The notes beneath the pieces are model-generated. The model made no database searches. It worked only from the letters and a program-made list of their open reading frames with translations, and was not told the DNA's origin. The position numbers and the translations under genes were made by a program. Source: Acidobacteriota bacterium (GTDB taxonomy: Bacteria > Acidobacteriota > Terriglobia > Acidiferrales > UBA7541). From it: DNA of 64,000 nt. The stretch is from NCBI GenBank assembly GCA_021788095.1, contig JAJYLB010000005.1, forward strand, positions 62,001 through 126,000, given 5' to 3'. Within the stretch, counting starts at the first letter, position 1, and every line of letters starts with the position of its first letter. Below, piece after piece: positions 28,131 through 36,378 of this stretch.

Positions 28131-28670
28131 ACCCCGCAGCCCGCATGCTCCCTCGCGAGACCGGAAGCAGGGCAGTGCCGTCCCCGCACACGCCCCTCGC
28201 TCGGAAGAGTCGCGCTTGAACACAGGCACCTCGAAGCGCGATTCGTACTTCCGGTCATCGGCTTCGGCTGTCACTCTGAGCCGCCAAATGACGCGATGAG
28301 GATGCAGTGGGTAACCGGTGGGAAGGGCGTCTTCGGGAATGGCGAAGGAAACCGCAACCGACCGCCCATCGGAGGAAATTCTCTGCTCGGCGCTCCATAA
28401 TGCGCTGTTGTGGACGTGCGCGCCGCTCCTTCGACCGCCCGTCACCCAGTGCTCCAAGGATTCCAGACGGAGCGCGAATTGGGCGCCGACGACGAAAGGA
28501 CGCCCAAGCTCGATCGTGCCGCTTAGCGTTTCTCCTGGCGAAGCAGGCACGGGATTCATCAGGAAAATCGAATCGCCGTAGCGAAGCCATTTGCGGGTGA
28601 GTCTTGCGCCGCGCCAGAGCAGAAACAGGCCGACCAGCGTGGCTCGCGAATAGCCCGCCGCCAGACTCAT
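28131..28670 (-). pseudogene. Fragment of a DUF3592-like membrane protein
   Basis: The frame beginning at ATG 28670 has one hydrophobic segment and then a beta-rich domain: YGDSIFLMNPVPASPGETLSG, SVAVSFAIPEDALP, IWRLRVTAE and YESRFEVPVFK. This resembles the C-terminal domain of DUF3592-type membrane proteins. The larger N-terminal part of that family is missing. The frame does not stop after the domain but runs antisense through vapC to 27705, so the natural end seems lost where vapBC was inserted. Its start overlaps the DUF4412-like stop by ATGA, perhaps by chance. Confidence 0.5.
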
Positions 28671-29266
28671 AGATGGGGATGCGGCATGCCGGGCATCATC
28701 GGCATGGAGCGGCAATTGCCGGGCATCGCGAAAAGAGAGGCGGGCGGCGTGGACAGGTTTACGTCTTGGTAGTCAATCCTCACCGTGCCTCTTGCCGTGG
28801 GGATTTCGACGCGCACCGGCAATTTTTTCAGGTCGGTGGCCTCCCACACCTTCATGGTCACGGGGTTTCCGCCCTCGGCTGGAGTTACCGTGACCCGCTC
28901 GATGATCGCCGGATGACCGTTCGCGGTACCCGAGCCGAGCCGCGTGCGTTCCACCTTCCCCTTCATCCCGAGTGGCTGAGGGCTCGTTTGCGGCATTTTC
29001 ATGCACATCTGCGGCATCACCATGAACATTTCGTTCTTGTCGAGCAGCAGCACGGTATGCACTCTTCCGCCGGGCGGGTCCGTTCGCATCTTCTCTCCCG
29101 CGCGATAGACTTTCATGGACACCTGCTTCCCGTTGGGCGCCGTGGAAACCATCGTGGCGGAGAAATCCAGCGGGGGAAAGGGATTCTGCTCCTGCGCTCG
29201 TGCGCGGCCGGCCACCGTAGTCAGGCTCAGTCCCACAATCATGGCGACGACTAGTCTCTGGCTCAT
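28667..29266 (-). CDS. Exported DUF4412-like protein
   Basis: A 199-residue protein with a signal peptide (cleavage near RARAQE). The mature part resembles LolA/DUF4412-like proteins: beta strands with KQVSMKVYRAGEKMRTD, a methionine-rich strand FMVMPQMCMKMP, then NGHPAIIERVTVTP and VWEATDLKKLPVRVEI. The methionine-rich C-terminus (CRSMPMMPGMPHPH) could bind a soft metal such as copper. ATG 29266 is preceded by GGGAGGAG. It is the distal intact gene of the exported-protein cluster, 28 bases behind the preceding gene. Confidence 0.7.
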   Translation of the reverse strand: MSQRLVVAMIVGLSLTTVAGRARAQEQNPFPPLDFSATMVSTAPNGKQVSMKVYRAGEKMRTDPPGGRVHTVLLLDKNEMFMVMPQMCMKMPQTSPQPLGMKGKVERTRLGSGTANGHPAIIERVTVTPAEGGNPVTMKVWEATDLKKLPVRVEIPTARGTVRIDYQDVNLSTPPASLFAMPGNCRSMPMMPGMPHPHL

Positions 29267-29294
29267 AGTTCTCCTCCCGTTTGATGATTCAAGG

Positions 29295-30374
29295 CTAGCG
29301 CGGCCTCGCGGCCGGCGCGTTGGCGGAACAGACGAACGTGGCGTGATTGGATTGGATGTTTGCCGGCGCGCCATCCACGGATAGAATTTGCATCGCTTCC
29401 CATCCGGAATAGTTCGACGTACGGAGGTCCCATTCGTCCCTGACGAGTAGCTGGTGCGACGAGACGGCCGTGGCGGAAATGACCGGGCCGGTGGCGCCAT
29501 CGCTGCGAATCCAGCGGTATTGCAAGGCGACTTGGGGTTTGCCGTTCATGTAGATGGCTCCCGCGAAATACTCGCGAGTGGGATTGCCGGGGAGGCAACG
29601 TCCGGCGATGATTTTGGAGAAAACCCGAACTCCAGCTCCAGCCCGGGTTTGCGGAGAGGCCAGGTTTGAACTCGAGCGGAGGCCTGTCGTGGGCACCCGC
29701 GGCGCACCCGGCGGGGGAAGGGGAATGTCCTGGCGCGCGTTGGCGCTTCGCGAGGGCAGGGTAGCGCGAGCGGCGGAGGCCGCCGCGAGGGGCGAAGGTG
29801 GTCCGGGATGCAGCGACGGGGGCACGTAGGGAGGCCGGGGCTTCGGGTAGGGGACATGGTAGCTATTCCCGGCGACAGGCGGCGTATAGCCTCCGGGACG
29901 GCCAGCGCCGTAGCCCGAAGGTGCGGTGAGCGCTTGGCCGGGAGCGATCCCGGCAATGCACGCAACCTTGTAACCGGCGTGGTTCGACTGAGATTGGAAC
30001 GCTCCGTACTGGGCGTAAGTTTTCACTCGAGCCAAGAACCAGCCCCCCGTGGTCTTGGTGATGGTTACGGGAATCGTGTCTGTCGTGGGAGTTCCGCCGG
30101 TTACGGCGAGCTCCGGGAACGCATTGGCCAACGACACGCCGGGAAGGATGGGCAGCCAAAGAAAGCCGCCGGAAAACGCCTCGCTGGGGGTGCCTGCCGG
30201 CAGCGTGAAAGTTGTCGTCAGGTGCAGCGTGACTGGACATCCGCCCCTGAAATCACTGGGCGTCACGCTCAGGCTGATTTGAACGGGCTTGTACTGCGCG
30301 AACGCCGGCACGGATGCTCCGGCGAGCAGCGCTATGACCGTGATGGCGCAACTCACAAAGGGAAGCCTCTTCAC
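29295..30374 (-). CDS. Exported mosaic protein with N-module only
   Basis: A 359-residue protein with a signal peptide (cleavage near PAFAQ). The N-module (about residues 28-135: QYKPVQISLSVTPSDFRGGC, then GGTPTTDTIPV) is shared with the next upstream gene. A proline-rich linker with SYHVPYPKPRPP follows. The C-terminal domain (about 245-350), with two cysteines, seems unique to this protein. The GTG start (30374-30372) and its GGAGGG-TTAAG leader are almost identical to those of the 30496-32151 gene, which indicates duplication. I know of no function; an extracellular or envelope location is likely. Confidence 0.72.
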   Translation of the reverse strand: MKRLPFVSCAITVIALLAGASVPAFAQYKPVQISLSVTPSDFRGGCPVTLHLTTTFTLPAGTPSEAFSGGFLWLPILPGVSLANAFPELAVTGGTPTTDTIPVTITKTTGGWFLARVKTYAQYGAFQSQSNHAGYKVACIAGIAPGQALTAPSGYGAGRPGGYTPPVAGNSYHVPYPKPRPPYVPPSLHPGPPSPLAAASAARATLPSRSANARQDIPLPPPGAPRVPTTGLRSSSNLASPQTRAGAGVRVFSKIIAGRCLPGNPTREYFAGAIYMNGKPQVALQYRWIRSDGATGPVISATAVSSHQLLVRDEWDLRTSNYSGWEAMQILSVDGAPANIQSNHATFVCSANAPAARPR

Positions 30375-30495
30375 CTTAACCCTCCACAAACGTGATCTCG
30401 CTTTGGCTCTGCAATGTCAACGGGAACGGAGTGCGCATGCAAACACACGCACGGAGAATGCTCTGGCTCTCTTGGACTCCCGCGGATAGGCCAGC

Positions 30496-32151
30496 TCATT
30501 GGTATGGCACCCCTAGCGGCCCTTGGATCGAGATCCAGAGCGTGTAGCTGGCGTTTCCCGGTCCTCCTGGCGAAACCCAGCAATGGGCGTCGGCATACGC
30601 CGAAGTGCTGTAGGCCTGGGGTTCGGCAGCCAACGCGCAGCCATTGCTGCTATCAGGAGGCGAGAACACTTGACCCCCTGAGCTAACGACCCACGAACGA
30701 AAACCAAACTGAAGGACGACCCAACCGTTATTGAGCTGATAGCCTCCTCCAAAAAACTGATCGTCCCCGCGCCTGCCGGTGAACATGCCGGCCCAGACGG
30801 AATCACCCGCGCTGCCGTCACTATTGATCGCTGGCTGGCTCCCGCACATATCCGCACCACAGGAGAAATCCCCGAAGGCCGCATGGCTCGAGTCGATGGG
30901 AAGAGACTCGAAGCCAATTGCGGGATTGAATTGGAAAGGCACGGTATTGCTCTGCGCGCAGGTCACCACGTACACGTTTCCCGCGTATGCCTGCTGAATT
31001 CCCGTGACATCGGGTACGGAAGTGATAATTTGGGTGTCAGTCCAGGTAGGGGCCCCGTAGCTGAATTCCGAGTAGGCTTGCACGGCTTGCCCAGGGTTCA
31101 CGGTGAAGTAGATTTCGCCGCCCTTCGTCCCAAAACCGGATCCGTTTATGACCACGGGATCCGTCGGCAGGCCCTGGTTGACGCTCAGCGACGTTATTTG
31201 TGGGGCCACGCAGAAGCCACGAAGCCCACTCGGCGGCGTATAACCCACCCCGACTCGCGCCACGCTAGCGGGGCCATTGAAGTTGCGGAGCAGACCGGCC
31301 AGGTTGCCAACCGGATGCAAGGTCCGGTTGAGCGTTGCCCTGATGCTCGTTGCATTGCCGAGGTCGCTTTTCAGCGCGGTCTGGCAGCCAGCCCCGCAGT
31401 AGCGGGCCCGGAGAGTCGCGTTCACCAGCGACATGTGACGGTCAACCTGCCGCAGTTGGAATTTGGCTTTGTCGGTGAGAAATTCCCGACGCGCCTGCGC
31501 AGCCATTTGTTGAAACTCCTCCTTCGCCTTGGCCTGCCTTTGAGCAAGCTGCGCACTTTGCGCCGGGGTGAGCGGCGGAGGAGAAGGCGGATGCTGGAAT
31601 GCCGGAACATGAGGAGGCGCGGGCTTCGGGTAGGGGACATGGTAGGACGTCGGCGGCGGGTGCGGCCTGTAGCCTACGGTCCCACTACCCCCATTCCGAT
31701 GCGGCTGATTTATCGACTGCCTCGGAGCCATTCTCGCCAGGCATTGGACTGACCAATTGGCGATGTTCGACTGCGATCGAAGCGATCCAGACTGGGAGTA
31801 GGTTTGCAGTCGAAACACCTCGATCCCGCTGCTGGTGTGGGTCACCTGCACGGGGATTGTGTCGGTGGTAGGCGTGCCGCCCCTTACGACGAGTTCTCGA
31901 ATGAAACTGGCGGATCGCTGCAATGGGAGTCCACCCATGAAGGCGCCGTTAAACGCCTCGCTGCGCGTGCCTACCGGCAGCGTAAAGGTCACCGTCATGT
32001 TCATCGTGACGGGGCACCCGCCCCGGTAATTACTGGGGTTCACGCTCAGACGGACTTGAACGGGCTTGTACTGCGCGAACGCCGGCACGGATGTTCCGGC
32101 CAGCAGCGCTATGGCTGCGATGGCCCGACTTACAAAGCGAAGCCTCTTCAC
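30496..32151 (-). CDS. Exported mosaic protein: N-module plus IPT/GRRGDDQFF module
   Basis: A 551-residue protein. After a signal peptide it has the N-module (about 28-135, near-identical start QYKPVQ), a proline-rich linker (SYHVPYPKPAPP), a helical stretch (VDRHMSLVNATL...CGAGC) and an IPT/TIG-like strand set (APQITSLSVNQGLP). The C-terminal domain carries DFSCGADMCGS, GRRGDDQFF (from residue 459), HCWVSP and the end GVPYQ. This latter half is shared with the 36379-38301 protein. The start is GTG 32151, with GGAGGA five bases upstream. Conserved cysteines suggest disulfides in an exported location. Function unknown. Confidence 0.74.
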   Translation of the reverse strand: MKRLRFVSRAIAAIALLAGTSVPAFAQYKPVQVRLSVNPSNYRGGCPVTMNMTVTFTLPVGTRSEAFNGAFMGGLPLQRSASFIRELVVRGGTPTTDTIPVQVTHTSSGIEVFRLQTYSQSGSLRSQSNIANWSVQCLARMAPRQSINQPHRNGGSGTVGYRPHPPPTSYHVPYPKPAPPHVPAFQHPPSPPPLTPAQSAQLAQRQAKAKEEFQQMAAQARREFLTDKAKFQLRQVDRHMSLVNATLRARYCGAGCQTALKSDLGNATSIRATLNRTLHPVGNLAGLLRNFNGPASVARVGVGYTPPSGLRGFCVAPQITSLSVNQGLPTDPVVINGSGFGTKGGEIYFTVNPGQAVQAYSEFSYGAPTWTDTQIITSVPDVTGIQQAYAGNVYVVTCAQSNTVPFQFNPAIGFESLPIDSSHAAFGDFSCGADMCGSQPAINSDGSAGDSVWAGMFTGRRGDDQFFGGGYQLNNGWVVLQFGFRSWVVSSGGQVFSPPDSSNGCALAAEPQAYSTSAYADAHCWVSPGGPGNASYTLWISIQGPLGVPYQ

Positions 32152-32274
32152 CTTAATCCTCCTGAAACCCGATCTCCATGAAGCCCTGCAACCGGAATCG
32201 CGGACGAGCGCGTCCACAAACACCCGCTCGGGAAAGCCCCGGCCGGCATGCGGCGATCGGATGCGGCGATCATT

Positions 32275-32793
32275 TCATCCCGCCTGTTTTCTGGCGATGG
32301 GGCCGATAAACGGCAATTCGAATTGCTGGTTGTTGTAGGCCTTGTACATCAAGAACAGCCACAGCACCAGGAACGCCAGCCGGATCATCAACCACACGAA
32401 GTAAACCGCGCCCCATACCGACCCGAAACTGACGTAGACCAGACCGGACGTGATACCGTTCCAGGCAAAAAGAACGACAAGATACGCCGCGCTCACGAAG
32501 ATCGATTGGAACGCGTGGAATCGAACGAATTTGTCGTTCTTGTACGGTTCGACGAAGAGCATGAAAATTCCGGTCACCGGCCCGAGCACGTAAGCCACCA
32601 GTCCGGCCACGTTCGAGGTCATGGCTTGAGCCGGCGCCGCCGCTGGAGCGTTCCCGCCTGAGGGTGCCCCGGCAGTAGGCGCTGGCGCGCCGGCCGCGGC
32701 CGTTTGCGAGCTCGCGGCGACCGGCGTGCCGCACGAGCCGCAGTACCCAACCCCGTCCGCCGCTTGCGTTCCACACTTCACGCAAAAACCCAT
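32275..32793 (-). CDS. Zinc-ribbon / DUF4870-like membrane protein
   Basis: A 172-residue protein with an N-terminal zinc ribbon (CVKCGTQAADGVGYCGSCG, residues 4-22; four cysteines in two CxxC pairs). A low-complexity Ala/Pro/Gly linker leads to a membrane domain of three or four helices of the DUF4870 type (FVRFHAFQSIF, then LWLFLMYKAYNNQQFELPFIG). ATG 32793 follows GGGAGGG. It is within the exported-protein cluster, between two mosaic genes. The role is unknown. Confidence 0.82.
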   Translation of the reverse strand: MGFCVKCGTQAADGVGYCGSCGTPVAASSQTAAAGAPAPTAGAPSGGNAPAAAPAQAMTSNVAGLVAYVLGPVTGIFMLFVEPYKNDKFVRFHAFQSIFVSAAYLVVLFAWNGITSGLVYVSFGSVWGAVYFVWLMIRLAFLVLWLFLMYKAYNNQQFELPFIGPIARKQAG

Positions 32794-32954
32794 GGATCGC
32801 CCTCCCGTCTTCCCTGATTGTTCCCTTGGCTTGCCCCGGCCGCGCCTGCCGCCTGATTGCCGGCGGCTCGGTTCCCAGGAACCGCTTGGCCGCTTCTCCT
32901 CCGCGCGCCGTTCCGGGGCGCGGCACGCCGCCGTGCCGACGGCCCGCTACACGG

Positions 32955-35900
32955 CTAATGCTTGACGATGACTCCGCGCTTGATGACCGGGCGCTCCGTA
33001 AGTACTTTCCCAATCTGGTAGCTAACCGGCGGCCTTGGGTGGATAACGACTCCCGACCCATTCAGATTGAGCTGATATCTGGGCTCGTTGGGGTCCTGGA
33101 ACATGATTCCGCCAAACCAGAGGTCCAAGTACTCAGTAATACGCTGATTGTTCTGGCTGGGTCCGAAGCTCGTGCCATCGTCTTGCATCGTACCGCTGAT
33201 CGTTATACCGGTGGTTTGGGTGGTCACCACCGACTGCGAGTAGGAAATGCCTGTGCAGTTCGTCGTGCTTTGGCTCTGGCTGAAGGCGGCCGTGACGGCC
33301 AGAATCTGCAGATTTTGATTGTTCAGATTAGTTGTGCCGTTGCACTCCGAGTTTCCAAAGCCTCCCACCGTTCCCGCGCCGGACGATTTGGTCGTGTTGT
33401 AGCTGATACCTGAGCCCCCCGCGAGAACGTCGGCGGTGCTGACGTAGCTTTGGAACGCGGCTCGGGAGGGGTCGGGCGTGGCTCCCTGCCACATTGCCGC
33501 GGCGAACGGGTCGAGGTTGAAAAGGGCCGCGCACTGTGCCGGAGTGAGGTAGACGGTCGGATAACCGAGAGAGGAGCACCCGGACTGAGACATGGGCTGC
33601 CAGCCCTTGCCATTCGTGTCGCACAGCCCCTCACCTTGCGAAGGAGGGTTTATCTTTGGGACGGCATCCGCGCCGTAGGCGCCCACGAACAGGGTGGCCA
33701 TAGTAACCTTGCTGCTCAAGTTGGACTGGCCGGCATCTACGTAAGATACGAGTTGGCCGGCGCCGAATCCCCCGCCTTGACCTCCCGGCGATGAGCCGGC
33801 CGGGGCGTAGTCCCATACGCTCTCATTGGGTTCCAAGAGCAATAAAATCTCGTCATTCCAGAACGGCTCATCGGCCAGAGTCACGTTGTCGCCGGCTGGA
33901 GGGGTGCATTTGACGAGCGTTCCCGCGGACGTCCAGCATGTCTCCGTTTGCGCACTCAGGGGTGTCAGGTTCGAGAACATCTCGCTTGCCCCCAGCACTT
34001 GGCTCGCTCCGTTGGCGCTCCAGGACATGCTGCTTTGGGTCAGGGCTTGCCCGGTGTTGGCCCCGGCCTTGAAGATGGGTATCCCCGCGTAACTGAACCC
34101 GCCACTGGTCCCAAAGAGGCCGGATTTGACCGCTGCCACTTGCGTCGAGGACGTGTCCGTCGTGGCGAAGCTTACCGACTGAGCAATCCCCGCCGAGTAC
34201 GCATACGACGCTGTACTCCTGTCCCCCGGCGGCATGTAGAGGATGGTGTATGGCAAGACGGGAGCACTGGCAAGCCCCGTCGGCATGAGAAAGATCGTAA
34301 AAGCTGGGGAGAACACGAACTCGGCCTCCCCTTCCCCTCCTGACTGGAACGAAGAATTCGGGCCGCCCCACACCTGCGAAAGCGGCTGCCCACTGTTGGG
34401 ATCGGCGATTTCCACACTACCGTTGCCGTTCGGCCCGGCGGCGTTGTAGTTGTCCGGAGTCCCATTCTCAGTGAGGTTCGTCCATGCGGTCATTCTGATT
34501 CCCACCCGGAGCGTGGTGACAGCCTGGCTGAGCGTCACGGGAATCTGCCATAGGTAGGTACACAGCCCCTGAGGGGAGCCGCCCGTCGCCGTCTCCAAAG
34601 CGCTCGTGGCGTTGGCAGTCGAGGCTGGGACCGAAGCATAATCGCCGGGGCCCCCAATGTTGCAATAGAGGTCCAAGCTCGGCTGGGTGCTGCCCAGGGT
34701 CACAAGCAATTGCCAATTGCCTTTCGCGTCCTGTGACTCGATGTCGGCGATGAATTGGGCGTGCTGGAATGGAAAGTTAGCGTCGATCCGCGCCCCCGCG
34801 GTGCTGCCTAGGTTGGGGTCCGCGTAAGGATCGAAGTACACCGGGATGTCGAGGTTGATTGCCGGCGACGTTACTGGAATGCCGCCGTAGAGGCTCGTCG
34901 GCTGCTGTGCACTCCACTGGCCGCCCGCGCCGAACCCACTCATGACGGTTTGTGCGATCGGCATTGAAAGATACTGTGGACATTGAGTCATAGCCTGGGC
35001 TTGGCTTACTCCTGCCCCCGGATTGTTAAAAAAGGCGGCGTTAAAAGCGCTTCCGTCTAAAGGCTTGCCCTGGGTCAGTTCGTCGCCCAGGGAGGGAGCG
35101 TTGACGAACATAGAAACGACCGGGCACAGGTCCGCCGAGCCGTTGTAAGACCAACTATGAAACCCTGCAGTCTGGTATTTTCCGGCTGTCCCGTAACTAC
35201 TGAGGCCCTGGTTCGGTGAACTGCTGGGCTGGTAGGGCTTCACCGCACCACTCTCCCACTGGAGAATGCCTGACAGGCTCCCGCCCAGGCTGGCGTAATC
35301 GGAGCGAACCGCGTCGAGACTGTTCATCGGAGCCAGCCTGAGGAAGCCAGTTGGGTGCGGAATCGGCGCTGTCGGGTGAAAGGCTAACGTCCCCCGCGCC
35401 GCGCTGCCACTTCCCGCCGCGACAGAACCTCGGGAATAGGCTGGATTCGGCCGCTGCATCTGCCCCGTGGGGGAGGGCTTGTAACTCACGGGCGGATGTA
35501 CGGGTTTGAAGGCGTAGCTCGGCGCAGGCGCGGGAGGACGCGGGGGAGATGTCATTGCGTGGTCGGCGGGGTGAGCCGGCACGAAGGATTGGACGGGCGC
35601 CTTGCTCGGCGGCAGCACCGCAATTTGCACGGCCCAGAGCTGCGCGTCGACCATGCGCCCTTGAACCTGCACGCTTTCGCCCGCACGCAGGACATTCGGG
35701 CCGATCAAGCGGCCATTCTGCTCGATGCGGGCGCCGATTTCGCGCACCCAGAGTGGGGCTCGGCCGGGACTGGATAGTTCGAGGTAACCTGAGCGCACAG
35801 CTTGGATGGTACCCGTCAAGGCAGTTTGGCCCGTGGGAAGCACTTGCCGGGTCGCAGCGGCCGGCGGATTGCTCTTGGCGGTGGGCGGGTGGTAGGCCTT

Positions 35901-36329
35901 GTAGGCAGGCGGGTGATATCCGCTATAAACGGGAGGGGACTTCACCGAACCCGCCGTCCCCTCAGGCAATATGACGATCCTGGTTGCGTGGAACTCCGTG
36001 GCGGACGCGGCCGGCAAGCCGGTGTAATAGCCGGTGACCTCTATCCGCGCATTGAGCCGGAGCGCCGACCTGGAAACTGGGCGGCCATTTTGCAGAATGA
36101 TGGTCGCGCCCGTGACGTAGACATATAGCACCTCATTGCCCGCCCCACCCAATTTCAAAGTGAACCACGGAGCCTCGAGCTTGTTTGCCAGGATGGCGCC
36201 AGAAAGTGTGGCGGCCTTTGAGGCGGGCGCCTTGAACTCCGGGTTCTTCACTTGCGCCCAGGAAACGGCCATGAGGCATGTGAGGAGACCTGCGGTTGCC
36301 AGAACGATTTCTTCAAGCGACTTCCTCAT
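32955..36329 (-). CDS. Very large exported mosaic protein with DUF5666-like module
   Basis: A 1124-residue protein. A signal peptide (cleavage near SWAQV) is followed by the A-module (about 40-240), two beta-barrel-like repeats ending in TIQAVRSGYLEL and WVREIGARIEQNGR, resembling DUF5666. These are separated by a YHPP-rich linker (GYHPPAYKAYHPP). After a second proline-rich stretch comes an 800-residue region, rich in Ser, Thr, Asn and Gly, that I do not recognise and that resembles no neighbour. The A-module is nearly identical to that of the next gene, implying recent duplication. ATG 36329 follows GGAGAAATG at nine bases. Likely surface or extracellular. Confidence 0.74.
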   Translation of the reverse strand: MRKSLEEIVLATAGLLTCLMAVSWAQVKNPEFKAPASKAATLSGAILANKLEAPWFTLKLGGAGNEVLYVYVTGATIILQNGRPVSRSALRLNARIEVTGYYTGLPAASATEFHATRIVILPEGTAGSVKSPPVYSGYHPPAYKAYHPPTAKSNPPAAATRQVLPTGQTALTGTIQAVRSGYLELSSPGRAPLWVREIGARIEQNGRLIGPNVLRAGESVQVQGRMVDAQLWAVQIAVLPPSKAPVQSFVPAHPADHAMTSPPRPPAPAPSYAFKPVHPPVSYKPSPTGQMQRPNPAYSRGSVAAGSGSAARGTLAFHPTAPIPHPTGFLRLAPMNSLDAVRSDYASLGGSLSGILQWESGAVKPYQPSSSPNQGLSSYGTAGKYQTAGFHSWSYNGSADLCPVVSMFVNAPSLGDELTQGKPLDGSAFNAAFFNNPGAGVSQAQAMTQCPQYLSMPIAQTVMSGFGAGGQWSAQQPTSLYGGIPVTSPAINLDIPVYFDPYADPNLGSTAGARIDANFPFQHAQFIADIESQDAKGNWQLLVTLGSTQPSLDLYCNIGGPGDYASVPASTANATSALETATGGSPQGLCTYLWQIPVTLSQAVTTLRVGIRMTAWTNLTENGTPDNYNAAGPNGNGSVEIADPNSGQPLSQVWGGPNSSFQSGGEGEAEFVFSPAFTIFLMPTGLASAPVLPYTILYMPPGDRSTASYAYSAGIAQSVSFATTDTSSTQVAAVKSGLFGTSGGFSYAGIPIFKAGANTGQALTQSSMSWSANGASQVLGASEMFSNLTPLSAQTETCWTSAGTLVKCTPPAGDNVTLADEPFWNDEILLLLEPNESVWDYAPAGSSPGGQGGGFGAGQLVSYVDAGQSNLSSKVTMATLFVGAYGADAVPKINPPSQGEGLCDTNGKGWQPMSQSGCSSLGYPTVYLTPAQCAALFNLDPFAAAMWQGATPDPSRAAFQSYVSTADVLAGGSGISYNTTKSSGAGTVGGFGNSECNGTTNLNNQNLQILAVTAAFSQSQSTTNCTGISYSQSVVTTQTTGITISGTMQDDGTSFGPSQNNQRITEYLDLWFGGIMFQDPNEPRYQLNLNGSGVVIHPRPPVSYQIGKVLTERPVIKRGVIVKH

Positions 36330-36378
36330 TTCATTTCTCCCCGCGCTAACCGTGGAAACTCCCGTGTCCTGACGTACC

